Positions 5,918 to 13,530 of a stretch of DNA of 14,873 nucleotides are shown here, one piece after another (position 1 is the first letter of the stretch; each line of letters starts with the position of its first letter). The stretch comes from Acidimicrobiia bacterium (GTDB lineage: Bacteria > Actinomycetota > Acidimicrobiia > Spongiisociales > ZC4RG35): NCBI GenBank assembly GCA_025929005.1, contig JAICND010000006.1, positions 1-14,873 of the forward strand. The letters run 5' to 3'. Position numbers and translations under genes: made by a program. Under the pieces are notes generated by a model. It saw only the letters and a program-made list of their open reading frames with translations, did no database searches and had not been told where the DNA came from.

Positions 5918-7927
5918 TTGCTCAGCAAGCTGATCGCGGCGGTATGGGCGTTTATGGCGCTGATGGCGCTGCGCGAGCCAGTCATGGCCCAGTCCACAGA
6001 ACCCGCGGATATCATCCTTGAAGCATCGATCGGCCTCGATGGATGGGTCGAGTTCTCAGAGCCGGTTCGCCTTCGAGTGACGATTTGGTCGGAGTTGCTC
6101 TTCTCGGGCAGTCTCGAGGTTCGACAGGGCCGGGCGGTGGTGACCACCCCGGTCGAGGTCCCCGCCGGGGGCGAGAAAGCCTATGAGCTACTCATCTCAC
6201 CGACCATGGCCACCCAGTCCATAACAGTCCAGCTGGTGACAGCCGATGATGCCAGGGTGGCGAGCGCACGGGTTCTGGCCAAAGACCCAATGGGCCAGCT
6301 ACTGGTGGGATCCTTGGGTTTCGCGCAAGAGATTGACCTACCGAGGGAAACGACGATCGCGTCGGTACCGATCATCGAAGTTCGACTTGACGAAACCGAC
6401 ACCGACTTGGCCGTGCTCGACTACCTGGTCGTGGCCTCAGGTGCGCGAGTCCCCGAGTCGGTTCTGAGTTGGGTGGCTGACGGAGGACGGCTCGTCGTGC
6501 AGCCAGGCATGGCCAATGAGATGGTGGGCGCCTCAGCCAACGCCGATGACAACCGTCCCAACGCCTACGAGCTTGGTGCGGGATGGATCCTCGAGCAGAG
6601 CGAGACCCACCCAAACCCAGAGGAGTGGGGATCCCTGTTCGTTCCGTTTAGGGAGGAACAGCATCTGAGTGACCTCTGGGGGTCGGCCGAGGTTCAAATG
6701 CTTCGCGCGGCTGGCAACAGTGGGAAACCTGTCCTTCCCTATTCGGGGACGCTGATTGGGTTGGTCATCTATGCGATCGTGGTCGCTCCAGTCAACCTAA
6801 TCGTCCTCCGGCGGATGCAGCGCCGTGAACTCGCCTGGATCACCGTCCCGGCGATAAGCCTCGTTGCCGTTCTTGTCTTTGCCGGTGTCGGATCGCTGAG
6901 CGACCACTCCACGGATTGGGGACAAGCCACGATCGTCTCCGGTCGTCGGGGTAGCACTGAGTCCATGACTGTGAGAGCCGCCGCTGCCAATGGACCCCTT
7001 ACCCACACGCTCTCCACAAGTGCTGGCTCCGTTATCTACCCGGCTGCCACGGCTGACACCGTGGGTGCGGGCGGACGGGCTGCAGTACGCCGAGTGTTGT
7101 CAGATCGACAAGTCGATCTGGTCTTTGGGGAAGCGGGATATGGAACGGTGGCCGTGTCGGGGCCAACCGCCGACTTGCCAGTGGTGTCCGTCGAAGGATC
7201 CTCTATTCGTGTGCAAAATCGGTCCCCTTACGACTTCGAGGTGTATGGGGTGGTCGCCGGAGCGGCCGTAACTGTCGGGCCGGGCAGTCTCGAGTTGGGA
7301 AGCGAGGCAACCATCGAGCGGAACAACCAAACTTGCCTTTTCTGCCCGGTCGCTGAAGCAGTCGCAATTCAAACTGGTTTCTGGAACGACTCCCGTCGAT
7401 GGCTGACCTACGAATCTCTCTCGTCGGCGGCGTTCGGACTGGTCGGCGACAGTTACTTCTTCGGCTTTGTCGCGAATATGCCGCTGGCGATGTCGGTCAA
7501 CGGGGAATCAAGAATTATCGACGGCCCCGGAATTGTCGTGGTGCAAATCAGCGAGGCCATAGATATCGGGCACGCCAGCCCCCAAATCGTGGCCACCAGT
7601 CCCGACAGCTCCCTCCAAGGCGATGGTTTTGTTGGCCAGTGGCTCACCGGTGAGTGGGCACTACTGGAGTTCACGGTGCCGGTCGACCGTGAGATCATGC
7701 TCAGCCACAGGGCAGAAATGTTCGGGCCAGCTCCTTCAGTGTTTGAGGCCTGGGATTGGACCCAGGGAGCTTTCGAATCGATTGAGCCAGGCGAGCTCGA
7801 GCACCAGCGGTTCGTCAATTCCGAAGGAGCAGTTCTGATGCGGCTCCAACTCGGTGCTGACAATGAATTCTTTGGCGGGTTTCCGATTGGCTCAATCTCG
7901 CTCACCTGGGACCCGGGCGCCCCGTGA
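5918..7927 (+). CDS. Membrane-anchored exported protein with GATase1-like segment, linked to an ABC-2 permease
   Basis: A 669-residue protein with no family name I can give with certainty. It starts with a signal peptide, MLSKLIAAVWAFMALMALRE, with likely cleavage after PVMA (about residue 24). The N-terminal outside domain (25-275) includes LDYLVVASGARVPESVLSWV and GGRLVVQPG (about 166-196), which resembles the class I glutamine-amidotransferase-like fold found in large actinobacterial membrane proteins; no catalytic Cys is evident. Two helices follow (278-297 and 305-326) with a basic cytoplasmic turn RRMQRREL. A second outside domain (327-669) contains a C473-L-F-C476 pair. Proteins of this build often sit beside ABC-2 transporter genes. 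Here the stop overlaps the permease GTG start by 4 nt. A role in envelope transport or sensing is inferred from context only. Confidence 0.75.
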   Translation: MLSKLIAAVWAFMALMALREPVMAQSTEPADIILEASIGLDGWVEFSEPVRLRVTIWSELLFSGSLEVRQGRAVVTTPVEVPAGGEKAYELLISPTMATQSITVQLVTADDARVASARVLAKDPMGQLLVGSLGFAQEIDLPRETTIASVPIIEVRLDETDTDLAVLDYLVVASGARVPESVLSWVADGGRLVVQPGMANEMVGASANADDNRPNAYELGAGWILEQSETHPNPEEWGSLFVPFREEQHLSDLWGSAEVQMLRAAGNSGKPVLPYSGTLIGLVIYAIVVAPVNLIVLRRMQRRELAWITVPAISLVAVLVFAGVGSLSDHSTDWGQATIVSGRRGSTESMTVRAAAANGPLTHTLSTSAGSVIYPAATADTVGAGGRAAVRRVLSDRQVDLVFGEAGYGTVAVSGPTADLPVVSVEGSSIRVQNRSPYDFEVYGVVAGAAVTVGPGSLELGSEATIERNNQTCLFCPVAEAVAIQTGFWNDSRRWLTYESLSSAAFGLVGDSYFFGFVANMPLAMSVNGESRIIDGPGIVVVQISEAIDIGHASPQIVATSPDSSLQGDGFVGQWLTGEWALLEFTVPVDREIMLSHRAEMFGPAPSVFEAWDWTQGAFESIEPGELEHQRFVNSEGAVLMRLQLGADNEFFGGFPIGSISLTWDPGAP

Positions 7928-8886
7928 ATCCCATTCTCCATCGGGAAGCGCTTGATCGCTTTCGGGGGAAGCGAGCATGGCCCTTCCTGCTGTTCTGGAT
8001 TCTCGGCAACCTCACGGCGGTCTATCTGCTGTTGCTGTTGGGGTCGCAGATCAGCAACCAGGGTTTTGGTGGTCTCATTGGTCGTCCCGCCGTTGGTCCC
8101 TTTGTCTTCCACGGGGCTCTCGTTCTGCTACTCCTGGGAGTGGTGATGGTTCTTCCTGGGCTGGCTTCTGTGACCATCGTCGGGGAGCGCGAGAAGCAGA
8201 CCCTGCGACTAGTACAGGTCACGCCCCTCACGCCGTTCCAGATCGTGACCGGGAAGCTTGGCGCCTCGCTTGGTTACATAGGCTGGCTGGTAGCGGCGGT
8301 GCTTCCCGTTCTGACAGCACCAATCCTCTTAGGAGGAGTCGGTCTTGGAGATGTCTTCGGTGCCCTGGTGATGCTATTTCTAATCGCCGCCACGATCGGG
8401 GCGATGTCGATCTGGTTGTCGGCTCGCGCCAAGAGTACGCGAGCTGCCGTGGCCGGGTCCTACATGCTGGCGTTCATGATGCTCTTTGCGACACCGCTGG
8501 TTGCGATCGGGGAGGTGTTCGCCAGAACCGACTTTCGTGACGACCTGGATGGCGATATCTACAGCCTCGTTCCAAATCCCTACTTAGCCCTGGGGGCGGC
8601 GGTGCTCCACCCGTTGGAGTTGGATGTGGAGGTCACGCCATTGACCCCCGCTCACCTTTACCTAATGGGACGAGAGACAGGCAACAGCTTTAGTGTCCCT
8701 CGCCCCGAGCTCGTTGAAGTGGTCGACGGACATCGATTTGTACGGCTGACCCGACCACCGTTTTGGGTGCTTAGTGGTCTTTTCTATGTGTTGGTGTCAA
8801 CTGTGGCGATTCGCCGGGCCATCCACTGGGTAACGACCCCCTCACAGAATGAGTTCACTGTGAAGCGCCGTAACCAACAAACATGA
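7924..8886 (+). CDS. ABC-2 type transporter permease
   Basis: A 320-residue polytopic protein with six likely membrane segments (about 19-40, 62-84, 117-139, 146-165, 175-197 and 272-290). The cytoplasmic loop before TM3 has GEREKQTLRLVQVTPLTP (87-104) and IVTGKL, the coupling-loop pattern of ABC-2 permeases related to NatB and gliding-type exporters. A large outside loop (about 198-270) separates the last two helices. The start is GTG (7924), overlapping the previous stop as GTGA. The end overlaps the next start as ATGA, so it is translationally coupled on both sides. The matching ATP-binding subunit is not encoded in this window. It must come from elsewhere or the permease works differently. 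Cargo unknown. Confidence 0.85.
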   Translation: MNPILHREALDRFRGKRAWPFLLFWILGNLTAVYLLLLLGSQISNQGFGGLIGRPAVGPFVFHGALVLLLLGVVMVLPGLASVTIVGEREKQTLRLVQVTPLTPFQIVTGKLGASLGYIGWLVAAVLPVLTAPILLGGVGLGDVFGALVMLFLIAATIGAMSIWLSARAKSTRAAVAGSYMLAFMMLFATPLVAIGEVFARTDFRDDLDGDIYSLVPNPYLALGAAVLHPLELDVEVTPLTPAHLYLMGRETGNSFSVPRPELVEVVDGHRFVRLTRPPFWVLSGLFYVLVSTVAIRRAIHWVTTPSQNEFTVKRRNQQT

Positions 8887-10031
8887 TGCAAGAACTTCAA
8901 CTAGCCCTGCAGAGACTTGAGCAACAGGCGAGTACATCAGCACCGATCTTGTCCTTGTACCTGAACCTGCAACCGGCGATCGAGGAGCGGCGCACGGTCG
9001 GGGCTCGACTCCGCAATCTCCTGGAGCCTTTTCAAGATCTCGAGACGAAGCTCGATCACGATGGCCGCATGGCCCTCCGCTGGGCCACCCAGAAGGTTCT
9101 CGACATGGAAGCCGAGATCGCCAAGAACACCGGACACGGCGTGGGGGTGTTCGTTGGCGGATCAAGCGAGATCGATGAGTTCCTGACACTGCCCCGCAAG
9201 GCCTGGGACGTCGCCGTTGCGGCTCCCCGTCCCTACCTTCGGCCGCTCGCTGCAGCTCTCGATCAGTTTCATCAGGTCGCCACCCTGATCCTCGATCCCC
9301 GGCGCTCCCTGATAAGGGTCACCAACATGGGCCAATGTCTCGACCAGTCAGAAATCGAGTCCGAGCCGATCCGAAAATCCGACTACGGCGGCTGGAAGGG
9401 GCTCGACGAACATCGCGTTCGCCAGCACGCCGAGGAGGTACATCGGCGCCACTACCGGGAGGTGGGTGAGCGCCTTCGCAAGATGAAGGAGAATGTCGGA
9501 CTCGATGTTGTCTTTGTGGGCGGGCGGGAAGAGACGGTGGCGGCGTTTCTGCACGAGCTGCCGAACGGGCTGAGGTCGCTGGTGGCTGAGACCTTCATTG
9601 TCGACGTGAATACCGAGACAGACGGAACGATTGCGAAGATCACCGCTGAGCTGGAAGAGGCTTTTGAGATTCGGCAGGAGCTGGAACTCGTCAAGCAGAT
9701 CATCGAAACCGGCCAGGAGGGTGGTCTGGTGACAGTTGGCGTCGACGACACTATCCGAGCGGCCAACTTCGACGCCATCGAGCTGCTGCTGGTGGCCGGT
9801 ACTTCCATGATTCCGGGTTGGGCGTGCGGAAATTGTGGTTGGCTGGCTCTCAGCGGACCCGTCTGTTCGGCTTGCGGAAGCGAGGCCACCGCGGTCGATG
9901 ACATCGTTGATAGCCTGCTGATCAAGGTGCGCGGAGCCGGTGGCCGGACGGAGCACATCGCTGCTGCGAGCGACCTTGATCAGCATCAACTGGCTGCCCG
10001 CACCCGCTTCCAAGTTTCTGCCTTTCAGTGA
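8883..10031 (+). CDS. Bacterial eRF1-like protein (baeRF/Vms1-type release-factor family) with zinc ribbon
   Basis: A 382-residue protein with the three-domain layout of archaeal/eukaryotic release factor 1. The N domain covers about 1-125. The middle domain (about 130-255) contains GGWKG at 169-173, where eRF1 has the peptidyl-tRNA-hydrolysing GGQ, followed by a long charged helix (175-205) rich in Arg and His. The C-terminal L7Ae-like domain (about 265-360) carries an inserted zinc ribbon, C315-x2-C318 and C328-x2-C331, as in aRF1. Bacterial members (baeRF, Rv2629-like, and the related Vms1/ANKZF1 hydrolases) are proposed to act in ribosome rescue or hibernation; function here is inferred. 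It starts at ATG 8883, overlapping the permease stop by 4 nt, with a second ATG at 8886. Coupling of a ribosome-associated protein to a permease is odd. Confidence 0.82.
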   Translation: MMQELQLALQRLEQQASTSAPILSLYLNLQPAIEERRTVGARLRNLLEPFQDLETKLDHDGRMALRWATQKVLDMEAEIAKNTGHGVGVFVGGSSEIDEFLTLPRKAWDVAVAAPRPYLRPLAAALDQFHQVATLILDPRRSLIRVTNMGQCLDQSEIESEPIRKSDYGGWKGLDEHRVRQHAEEVHRRHYREVGERLRKMKENVGLDVVFVGGREETVAAFLHELPNGLRSLVAETFIVDVNTETDGTIAKITAELEEAFEIRQELELVKQIIETGQEGGLVTVGVDDTIRAANFDAIELLLVAGTSMIPGWACGNCGWLALSGPVCSACGSEATAVDDIVDSLLIKVRGAGGRTEHIAAASDLDQHQLAARTRFQVSAFQ

Positions 10032-10049
10032 GAACCGGCACAACCTTCA

Positions 10050-10880
10050 ATGCGTTTTACTGCCATGAAGACATCCCAGTCCCCCGCAGCCTCCCACTTC
10101 GCCGGCCCGCTCGTCACCGTGCTGGCCCTTCTGGCAGTGGCGTGCGGAGGCGCGGCCGCGCCGACCACCAGTACAACAACCGTTTCCGGGACCGTTACGA
10201 CCGTCGCTCCCTCTGCCCCGCCCTCGTCGAGCGCTCCGACCACCACCGGTCAAATAACGACCACTTCCCTTTCGTCGACGACTTCCACCACCACCACCAC
10301 CGAGCTGCCCGGTGAGCGAACCGACCTCGGGCCGAGGGCTGGAAACCGGTTGGCGGTGATGGGCGTCGCCTTCGACGACGTCCTCAATGTCCGGGCGGCT
10401 CCGGGAGCCAACCAAACGATTGTCCACGAACTGAGCCCTCTGGCCGACGACATCATTGCAACGGGCCACAACCGCACCCTCCCGCAATCGATCTGGTACC
10501 AGGTCGAAGTAGACGGCATCACCGGCTGGGTGTCGGGCGCCTTTGTCGGGTACCCCGGACCGGTCGACGACGCCACGGCCCAGATCGTCCAGATCTTGGG
10601 CGGAATCCCCGAAGCCGAGAATATGCTCGAGCTGGGATGGTCGATCGCCGAGGGGATTACTTCAGTCGAATCACCTACACGCATCACAGTCACTGTGGCC
10701 CCGACGGTGGGCGATCTCGGAGAAGTGACCTTTGACGTTGTCGGGCTTGAAGACGATGCAGTGGCCGGATTCCGGCTCCACATCTTCGGTAATCCGAGCA
10801 GTGGAGGCTTCTATCTCGATACCGTCGAGACTTTCAACTTCTGCTCACGAGGGGTCGATCCGGACGGGTTCTGCGTCTAG
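10050..10880 (+). CDS. Lipoprotein with Thr-rich linker and SH3b domain
   Basis: A 276-residue exported protein. The signal sequence ends in LALLAVAC with the lipobox Cys at 32. The -3 position is Ala, a permissible but less common choice. Residues 38-86 are a Thr/Ser/Pro linker, including a run of five ACC codons (10287-10301), likely spanning the peptidoglycan layer. An SH3b fold follows at about 102-168 (VLNVRAAPG, then WYQVEVDGITGWVSGAFVG), a fold that usually binds cell wall or ligands. The C-terminal 195-276 has a beta-rich uncharacterised region ending in FNFCSRGVDPDGFC, whose two Cys may form a disulfide. Met6 (10065) is an equally good start. It lies 18 nt after the eRF1-like gene, so it is probably the last gene of that operon. 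Its stop shares CTAG with the convergent DUF885 gene. Confidence 0.8.
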   Translation: MRFTAMKTSQSPAASHFAGPLVTVLALLAVACGGAAAPTTSTTTVSGTVTTVAPSAPPSSSAPTTTGQITTTSLSSTTSTTTTTELPGERTDLGPRAGNRLAVMGVAFDDVLNVRAAPGANQTIVHELSPLADDIIATGHNRTLPQSIWYQVEVDGITGWVSGAFVGYPGPVDDATAQIVQILGGIPEAENMLELGWSIAEGITSVESPTRITVTVAPTVGDLGEVTFDVVGLEDDAVAGFRLHIFGNPSSGGFYLDTVETFNFCSRGVDPDGFCV

Positions 10881-12559
10881 GCCGGGGCACCTGCCGTCTG
10901 GTCCTGCAGCCAATCCGCCACCACCCTCCGCAGAGTCGAGATCGGCACCGAGCCCGTCGACAAGACGACGTCATGGAACTTCTTGATGTCGAAGTCGGCG
11001 CCAAGCTTCTCCTCGGCCTCGGCTCTAATACGGTCAATCTCCAGCCGCCCCATCATGTATCCGAGAGCCTGTCCCGGCGAGCCGATGTAGCGGTCGATCT
11101 CTCCTTCGACCTGTGTGCGACTCATGGGGCTATGCGCAAGCATGTATTCGATGGCTTCTTCACGGGACCAGCCGAGGGCATGGAGGCCGGTGTCGACCAC
11201 TAGGCGACAGGCCCTCATCGAGTCGGCCGACAGCATGCCTATGCGGTCAAGGTCGGATGAATACAGGCCCATCTCGTCAGCCAGCCGTTCGGTGTACAGC
11301 CCCCAGCCCTCGTTGTAGGCAGCGATGTAATAGTCGGCCAGGAGGTGATGCATGGCTGGATTCTCCTGAGCGATGGCGAGTTGGAGATGATGGCCCGGCA
11401 CCCCCTCGTGGTAGGTGACGGCCTCGAGTTGAAAGGTTCCCCACATGCTGGGGTCGGACGTGTTGAAGAAGAACCGACCGGGCTTGGACCCGTCGCGCGC
11501 CGGCCTCGAGTAGAAGGCCAGGGCTCCCTGCTCGATCGAATACGGAACGCATGGCGCTATGGGAAGCACGCCGAACCATTCGTTCGCGGCAGTCGTGGCC
11601 TTTTCGAGGGCGATCGTCGCATCAGCCACCAGCGTTTCTGCGTCTGAATAGTGAAGCCCTTCATCGTCCCGGAGCCGTCGGTAGATCTCGGCGATGTCAG
11701 TCGTGCCCAGTTGCGGTCCGGCCAGTTCGATGTACTCGAGTTCGAGACGCTCCACCTGCTGCGTGCCGATCTCATGGACCTCTTCGGCGCTAAAGCCGAG
11801 ACTGGTATGAGCCCACACCAACTCGCGGTAGTGGTCGCGCCCACCTTCTAGGTGCACCAACCCGGGCAGATGATCGGGACGGGCAGCCGGCAAGGTGTAT
11901 TCGACCAGAGTTGCGCGGAGACGCTGCAATGCCGGGGTGATTTCGTCGAGCAGGGGGAAGAGCCTCCCCTTCCAGGCTTCCTGGTCGGCCTCCGAGAGCG
12001 ACATGGGTGGTGGCTGCTTTGACAGGGGCCCCGCCGACACCGGTCCACCCAGATGACGGTCGATAGCCGAAACGAGGGCCGACACGAGATGCGAAATCGG
12101 CACGACCCCCTTCTTGGCAGCAGCTTGCAGTCGATCGCTCCACGCATGGAGGAAGACGGGAAGGCGCCTGACCTTCTCCAGGTATCTCTCGCCGTGTTCA
12201 GCAGATACGAGGGGATAGCGGGGCAGAAATGTGAGGATCTGGGAGAAGATCCCGCCCGTGTGGTTGACCCATTCGAGATCCGGCTCATGCCGGAGCTGCA
12301 AAGCCTGTGATCGCCCGGTGAAAGCGATCGTCTCCAAGAGAACTCGGTCATCGCTTGATGTGGCTTCGAGCTGGTCGGCCAGGTCGGCGAACTTACTCAG
12401 GGAAGCAACGCGTGATGCGGTCCCCGTCTCGGAGACATCGGGCCACTCTTCGAGATGGGTGAGATCACCCGCCCACAGCGCCCAATCGTGTTCGGTTGAG
12501 AGTCGATAGGTGACGAATACGTCGGCGAGCAGGCGGGCGGGCGTTGATTGGGAGGACAT
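10877..12559 (-). CDS. DUF885 family protein, putative metallopeptidase
   Basis: A 560-residue protein of the DUF885 family, which folds like M32-type zinc carboxypeptidases. The metal motif is HEGVPGHH at 384-391 (His384, Glu385, His390/391), with the downstream Glu in NEGWGLYTE at 416-424. Further family hallmarks are RLVVDTGLHALGW (452-464) and YIGSPGQALGYMMG (491-504). There is no signal peptide, so it is cytoplasmic. The length is usual for the family. The start at 12559 has no Shine-Dalgarno, but TAACGT ends 6 nt upstream (leaderless type). The stop overlaps that of the SH3b lipoprotein gene. It lies 38 nt downstream of the Cys/His-rich gene and may also be co-transcribed with it. The peptide substrate is unknown. 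Confidence 0.92.
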   Translation of the reverse strand: MSSQSTPARLLADVFVTYRLSTEHDWALWAGDLTHLEEWPDVSETGTASRVASLSKFADLADQLEATSSDDRVLLETIAFTGRSQALQLRHEPDLEWVNHTGGIFSQILTFLPRYPLVSAEHGERYLEKVRRLPVFLHAWSDRLQAAAKKGVVPISHLVSALVSAIDRHLGGPVSAGPLSKQPPPMSLSEADQEAWKGRLFPLLDEITPALQRLRATLVEYTLPAARPDHLPGLVHLEGGRDHYRELVWAHTSLGFSAEEVHEIGTQQVERLELEYIELAGPQLGTTDIAEIYRRLRDDEGLHYSDAETLVADATIALEKATTAANEWFGVLPIAPCVPYSIEQGALAFYSRPARDGSKPGRFFFNTSDPSMWGTFQLEAVTYHEGVPGHHLQLAIAQENPAMHHLLADYYIAAYNEGWGLYTERLADEMGLYSSDLDRIGMLSADSMRACRLVVDTGLHALGWSREEAIEYMLAHSPMSRTQVEGEIDRYIGSPGQALGYMMGRLEIDRIRAEAEEKLGADFDIKKFHDVVLSTGSVPISTLRRVVADWLQDQTAGAPA

Positions 12560-12565
12560 GGGTCG

Positions 12566-12571
12566 ACGTTA
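12566..12571 (-). promoter_or_regulatory. TANNNT -10 box for a leaderless DUF885 transcript
   Basis: TAACGT on the minus strand ends 6 nt before the ATG at 12559. No ribosome binding site lies between them. The -35 region is not convincing. Confidence 0.4.
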
Positions 12572-12597
12572 AACGACCACCATCGACGAGAAACCCG

Positions 12598-12804
12598 CTA
12601 CTTGCCGGCAGCCTCTGCCTTGGGTGCCGCTACGGCCAAAGCGGCGTACACGACGCACTTGCACTTGGGAACTCCGCATCCTTCGTTGTGATGCTCGCGG
12701 CGCGGGTGACCACACTCGATGCACCGCTGGCGATTCCCGTCGTGGTGTTTGTTGACGAATCCGGTCGACTTTCCTGTGGTCTTTCCCGTCGTTTTGGCGG
12801 CCAT
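12598..12804 (-). CDS. Small Cys/His-rich protein, probable zinc-binding
   Basis: A 68-residue protein I cannot name. The N-terminus has a basic Thr/Gly repeat (KTTGKTTGKSTG, 4-15). The core (24-53) is CIECGHPRREHHNEGCG and then CKC, giving C28-x2-C31, H33, H38, H39, C43, C48 and C50, enough ligands for one or two zinc ions. The tail is Ala/Lys-rich. The ATG at 12804 is chosen over one at 12927 because GAGGAG (12809-12814) precedes it by 4 nt and the longer version adds unrelated Arg-rich sequence over a probable leader. It lies 174 nt downstream of the nitroreductase stop and 38 nt before the DUF885 start. The composition suggests nucleic-acid binding or metal storage, but this is a guess. 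Confidence 0.72.
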   Translation of the reverse strand: MAAKTTGKTTGKSTGFVNKHHDGNRQRCIECGHPRREHHNEGCGVPKCKCVVYAALAVAAPKAEAAGK

Positions 12805-12978
12805 TTCGCTCCTCACAGATCTGCGTACCGTCGGGAAGCCGACGCCCCACAGGCTGGGTGTCTGCGGTGACTTCACTCGACGGTGGGCGGAGCGAAGAAA
12901 GGCGCTGCACGCGTTAAATCGTGCCACTAACAGCCTACTCCGTCGGGATCCCTATCAGCGGCCCCACCCCGCCAACTC
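12805..12978 (-). promoter_or_regulatory. Leader region of the Cys/His-rich gene, with a perfect hairpin
   Basis: This 174-bp gap lies between two minus-strand genes. It contains CGTCGG-GAAG-CCGACG at 12829-12844, a perfect 6-bp stem with a 4-nt loop, 25 nt before the start codon. It could be a leader hairpin, a weak attenuator, or the end of the nitroreductase transcript (no T run follows). No convincing promoter or small gene was found in the rest. Confidence 0.35.
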
Positions 12979-13494
12979 CTACCAAACGCCTCGATGGACG
13001 ACCTCTCTAAAGGGCCGCCGCTTGATCGTGGTCAAAGGACGCAGAGGGTCGCCATCGGGATATCCGCACGAAATCAGGTAGGCGCAGAATCGGTCTTCCG
13101 GAAGGCCCAACAGGGACCGGGCAAGATCCTGATCGGCAACCACTGCGTGACCCGTGCCAACACCAGCATCGGCCGCCGCCACCATCATCACCATGACCAG
13201 CTGGCCCAGATCGAAGTGCAGGATCTCCTTTTCCTGATGGCTTTCGACAAGGGGTGCGACGATGGCCACCACTGCCGGGGCTTTGGCCACATGCCAAGCG
13301 CCACGCCAGACCTTGCTGAGCCTCGACCTCTGGTCCTGGTCGGTTACAACCACAAAGTCCCAGGGTTGCCAGTTGCGAGACGAGGGTGTCCGCCGGCCCG
13401 CTTCAAGGATGCGGTCAAGAGTCGCCTCGTCGAGCGGTTGACTGGAGAACTCGCGAACGTTCCGCCTTGACCGGATGGCGTCCCAGGTTTCCAC
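12979..13494 (-). CDS. Nitroreductase family protein
   Basis: A 171-residue FMN-dependent oxidoreductase. Recognisable family blocks are IRSRRNVREFSSQPL (7-21, phosphate-binding Arg residues), SSRNWQPWDFVVV (38-50, around the flavin), a central DLGQLVMVMMVAAADAGVGT helix (95-114), LLGLPEDRFCAYLISCGYPD (128-147), and the closing RRPFREVVHRGVW (159-171). It is near the short end of the family. Members reduce nitro groups, quinones or enoates, and some dehalogenate or act in cofactor synthesis; the substrate is not predictable. The start is GTG (13492-13494) without a Shine-Dalgarno, and TAGTGT ends 8 nt upstream, so it may be leaderless. It is divergent from the VOC gene with only 36 bp between start codons. 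Confidence 0.92.
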   Translation of the reverse strand: METWDAIRSRRNVREFSSQPLDEATLDRILEAGRRTPSSRNWQPWDFVVVTDQDQRSRLSKVWRGAWHVAKAPAVVAIVAPLVESHQEKEILHFDLGQLVMVMMVAAADAGVGTGHAVVADQDLARSLLGLPEDRFCAYLISCGYPDGDPLRPLTTIKRRPFREVVHRGVW

Positions 13495-13502
13495 TCAGTG
13501 CG

Positions 13503-13508
13503 ACACTA
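13503..13508 (-). promoter_or_regulatory. TANNNT -10 box for a leaderless nitroreductase transcript
   Basis: TAGTGT on the minus strand ends 8 nt before the GTG start. It lies in the 36-bp gap that also holds the ribosome binding site of the divergent VOC gene (AGAGGAG, 13521-13527). The VOC promoter must therefore lie within the nitroreductase coding start. Confidence 0.38.
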
Positions 13509-13530
13509 ACCACAAACCAAAGAGGAGCCT

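Noticed and set aside
10285..10301. CCA trinucleotide run considered as a microsatellite or CRISPR-like repeat
   Set aside because: Only five in-frame units within a coding Thr-rich linker, with no spacers or longer repeat unit.
10047..10783. Two minus-strand open frames opposite the lipoprotein gene, rich in Gly/Arg or Ser/Val
   Set aside because: Their composition follows from the Thr-codon linker read backwards; the plus strand has signal peptide, lipobox and SH3b features.
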